Position numbers and translations under genes: made by a program
Notes under the pieces: generated by a model
What the model saw: only the letters and a program-made list of their open reading frames with translations
Told to the model about the DNA's origin: nothing
The model's database searches: none
Part shown: piece by piece, positions 61,281 through 62,892 of the stretch
Position numbering within the stretch: the stretch's first letter is position 1
Layout of the letters: each line of letters begins with the position of its first letter
Source: Caulobacteraceae bacterium
GTDB lineage: Bacteria; Pseudomonadota; Alphaproteobacteria; Caulobacterales; Caulobacteraceae
Assembly: GCA_947475465.1 (NCBI GenBank)
Contig: CANJLK010000015.1
Span: 1 to 62,892 of the forward strand
Direction: 5' to 3'
DNA length: 62,892 nt

Positions 61281-62892
61281 ACTCGTCCACGCGTTCCTGG
61301 GCGTAACCGAGCTTTTCGTTCAGGCGCTCGATGACGCTTATGGCGGCGTCGGGAACCGGCGTGCCGGGCGTGAAGATCGCCGCGACCCCCATGTCGGTGA
61401 GCGCCTGGAAATCCTCGGGCGGGATGACGCCGCCCACCACCACCATGATGTCGGCGCGGCCCAGGCGGGCGAGCTCGGACTTCAGGTCGGGGACCAGGGT
61501 CAGGTGGCCGGCGGCGAGCGAGCTGGCGCCCACCACATGGACGCCGTCGGCCACGGCCTGGGCGGCCGCTTCGGCGGGCGTCTGGAAGAGGTCGCCGATT
61601 TCGACGTCGAAGCCCAGGTCCTCGAAGCCCGAGGCGATCACCTTCTGGCCGCGGTCGTGGCCGTCCTGACCCATCTTGGCCACCAGGATGCGCGGCTTCT
61701 TGCCATCGACCTGGGCGAAGGCCTTGGCCATCTCCTGGGCGCGGCGCGCCTGGGGCGTGACGCCGCTCTCGCGCAGATAGACGCCGGCCACGGCGTTGGC
61801 GTGGGCCTTGTGGCGGTTGAAGACGACTTCCATGGCGTCGGAAATCTCGCCGACGGTGGCCTTGGCCCGCGCGGCGTTGACGGAGAGTTCCAGGAGGTTG
61901 CCGTTCCCCGCCGCGCCGGCGGTCAGCGCGTCCAGCGCGGCCTTGACCGCCGCGGGGTCGCGTTCCGCCTTCAAACGAGTGAGCTTGGCGAGCTGCTGCT
62001 CGCGCACCGCAGTGTTGTCCACCTTGAGCATGGGAATCTCGTCCGGCGTGTCCGGACGGTAGCGGTTGACGCCGACCACGCTCTGCAGGCCCGCGTCGAT
62101 ACGCGCCTGGGTGCGGGCCGAGGCTTCCTCGATACGCCGCTTGGGCAGGCCCTCCTCGATGGCCTTGGCCATGCCGCCCAGGGCTTCGACCTCGACGATG
62201 TGATGCAGGGCGCGGGCCGCCAGGTCGGCGGTCAGGCGCTCGATGTAGTAGCTGCCGCCCCAGGGATCGACCACGCGGGTCTGGCCGCTTTCGGCCTGGA
62301 TGAAGAGCTGGGTATTGCGCGCGATGCGGGCCGAGAAATCCGTTGGCAGGGCAAGGGCTTCGTCGAGAGAATTGGTGTGCAGGCTCTGGGTCTGGCCGCC
62401 GGTGGCGCCCATGGCCTCGATCACGGTGCGCGGCACGTTGTTGAAGACGTCGTGGGCCGCGAGGCTCCAGCCGGAGGTCTGGGTGTGGGCGCGCAGCGAC
62501 AGGCTGCGCAGGTCCTTGGGATTGAACTCCTGCTTGATCAGCTTGGCCCACAAGAGGCGCGCGGCCCGCTGCTTGGCGATCTCCATGAAGACGTTCATCC
62601 CGGCGCACCAGAAGAACGACAGGCGCGGCGCGAACTGGTCGACGGTCATGCCGGCCGCGACGCCCGCGCGGACATATTCGACGCCGTCGGCCAGGGTGTA
62701 GGCGAGCTCCAGGTCGAGCGTCGCACCGGCTTCCTGCATGTGGTAGCCGCTGATCGAGATCGAGTTGAAGCGCGGCATCTCCCTGGACGTGTAGGCGAAG
62801 ATGTCGGCGATGATCCGCATCGAGGGCGTCGGCGGATAGATGTAGGTGTTCCGGGTCAGGAACTCCTTCAGGATGTCGTTCTGGATGGTGCC
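61261..62892 (-). CDS. Methylmalonyl-CoA mutase large subunit (C-terminal part)
   Basis: Interconverts methylmalonyl-CoA and succinyl-CoA with adenosylcobalamin. The window holds the last 543 residues: the barrel part begins [20 protein letters not shown] and includes [20 protein letters not shown] and [14 protein letters not shown]. The C-terminal B12-binding domain (about 130 residues) has [20 protein letters not shown] with the DxHxxG His ligand, and [12 protein letters not shown]. The gene continues beyond the right edge. It likely serves propionate or branched-chain amino acid breakdown. Confidence 0.97.
   Translation of the reverse strand, partial: GTIQNDILKEFLTRNTYIYPPTPSMRIIADIFAYTSREMPRFNSISISGYHMQEAGATLDLELAYTLADGVEYVRAGVAAGMTVDQFAPRLSFFWCAGMNVFMEIAKQRAARLLWAKLIKQEFNPKDLRSLSLRAHTQTSGWSLAAHDVFNNVPRTVIEAMGATGGQTQSLHTNSLDEALALPTDFSARIARNTQLFIQAESGQTRVVDPWGGSYYIERLTADLAARALHHIVEVEALGGMAKAIEEGLPKRRIEEASARTQARIDAGLQSVVGVNRYRPDTPDEIPMLKVDNTAVREQQLAKLTRLKAERDPAAVKAALDALTAGAAGNGNLLELSVNAARAKATVGEISDAMEVVFNRHKAHANAVAGVYLRESGVTPQARRAQEMAKAFAQVDGKKPRILVAKMGQDGHDRGQKVIASGFEDLGFDVEIGDLFQTPAEAAAQAVADGVHVVGASSLAAGHLTLVPDLKSELARLGRADIMVVVGGVIPPEDFQALTDMGVAAIFTPGTPVPDAAISVIERLNEKLGYAQERVDEFRPVPR

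Overview
The window is GC-rich chromosomal DNA from an alphaproteobacterium. Gene content points to Caulobacterales, and a Phenylobacterium/Caulobacter-like genome is my best guess. Evidence for this is a split purS/purQ/purL purine enzyme, a DUF1476 F1-ATPase inhibitor, many TonB-dependent receptors, an HWE-family kinase, PEPxxWA-CTERM sorting, a FecI/FecR pair and REP-like palindromes. The taxonomic call is inference. No replication origin, CRISPR array, insertion sequence or intact prophage was seen.

Region by region. 1-5.6 kb: purine biosynthesis on the minus strand (purC, purS, a small lipoprotein, purQ, partial purL, purB), with a spermidine-synthase-like gene, a 37-residue membrane peptide and the ATPase inhibitor. 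5.6-8.4 kb: a repeat-rich stretch with REP-type palindromes, an orphan phage-terminase-small-subunit-like gene and a secreted protein bracketed by two copies of a 120-base hairpin repeat. 8.4-16.5 kb: aldo/keto reductase plus MFS transporter, an ACT regulator, a GST, a KdpDE-like two-component pair and the divergent kup potassium transporter. 16.7-24.8 kb: TonB receptor, bicupin, two tandem MFS carriers, a convergent cupin and a DUF899 protein, which look like uptake and processing of an unknown small molecule. 24.8-29.9 kb: a second KdpDE-like pair, a glycosyltransferase, a deacetylase-like protein and an HWE kinase.

30.0-34.3 kb: a frameshifted TonB receptor followed by a YfiR-family periplasmic protein and a CHASE8-like hybrid histidine kinase, a YfiR-YfiN-like arrangement whose output is phosphotransfer rather than a diguanylate cyclase. 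34.4-42.9 kb: minus-strand run of glycosyltransferase, STN-type TonB receptor (no usable start codon in frame, apparent one-base slip in a G run), FecR, FecI, a methyltransferase, two tandem Crp/Fnr regulators, a lone receiver protein and a NUDIX hydrolase. 43.4-49.7 kb: universal stress protein, P-type ATPase, membrane cytochrome b-like protein, octaheme cytochrome c and MgtC/DUF4010 protein, plausibly a low-oxygen or stress module. 49.8-62.9 kb: housekeeping and mixed genes (radC, PEP-CTERM protein, map, sfsA, cinA-like, tRNA-Leu, two transporters, FkbM methyltransferase, superoxide dismutase, N-formylglutamate amidohydrolase, two transglutaminase-like proteins, and the C-terminal part of methylmalonyl-CoA mutase).

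Start codons were chosen from visible ribosome-binding sites, operon overlaps (ATGA/GTGA) and signal-peptide sense. All functions come from reading the translations; no database search was possible.
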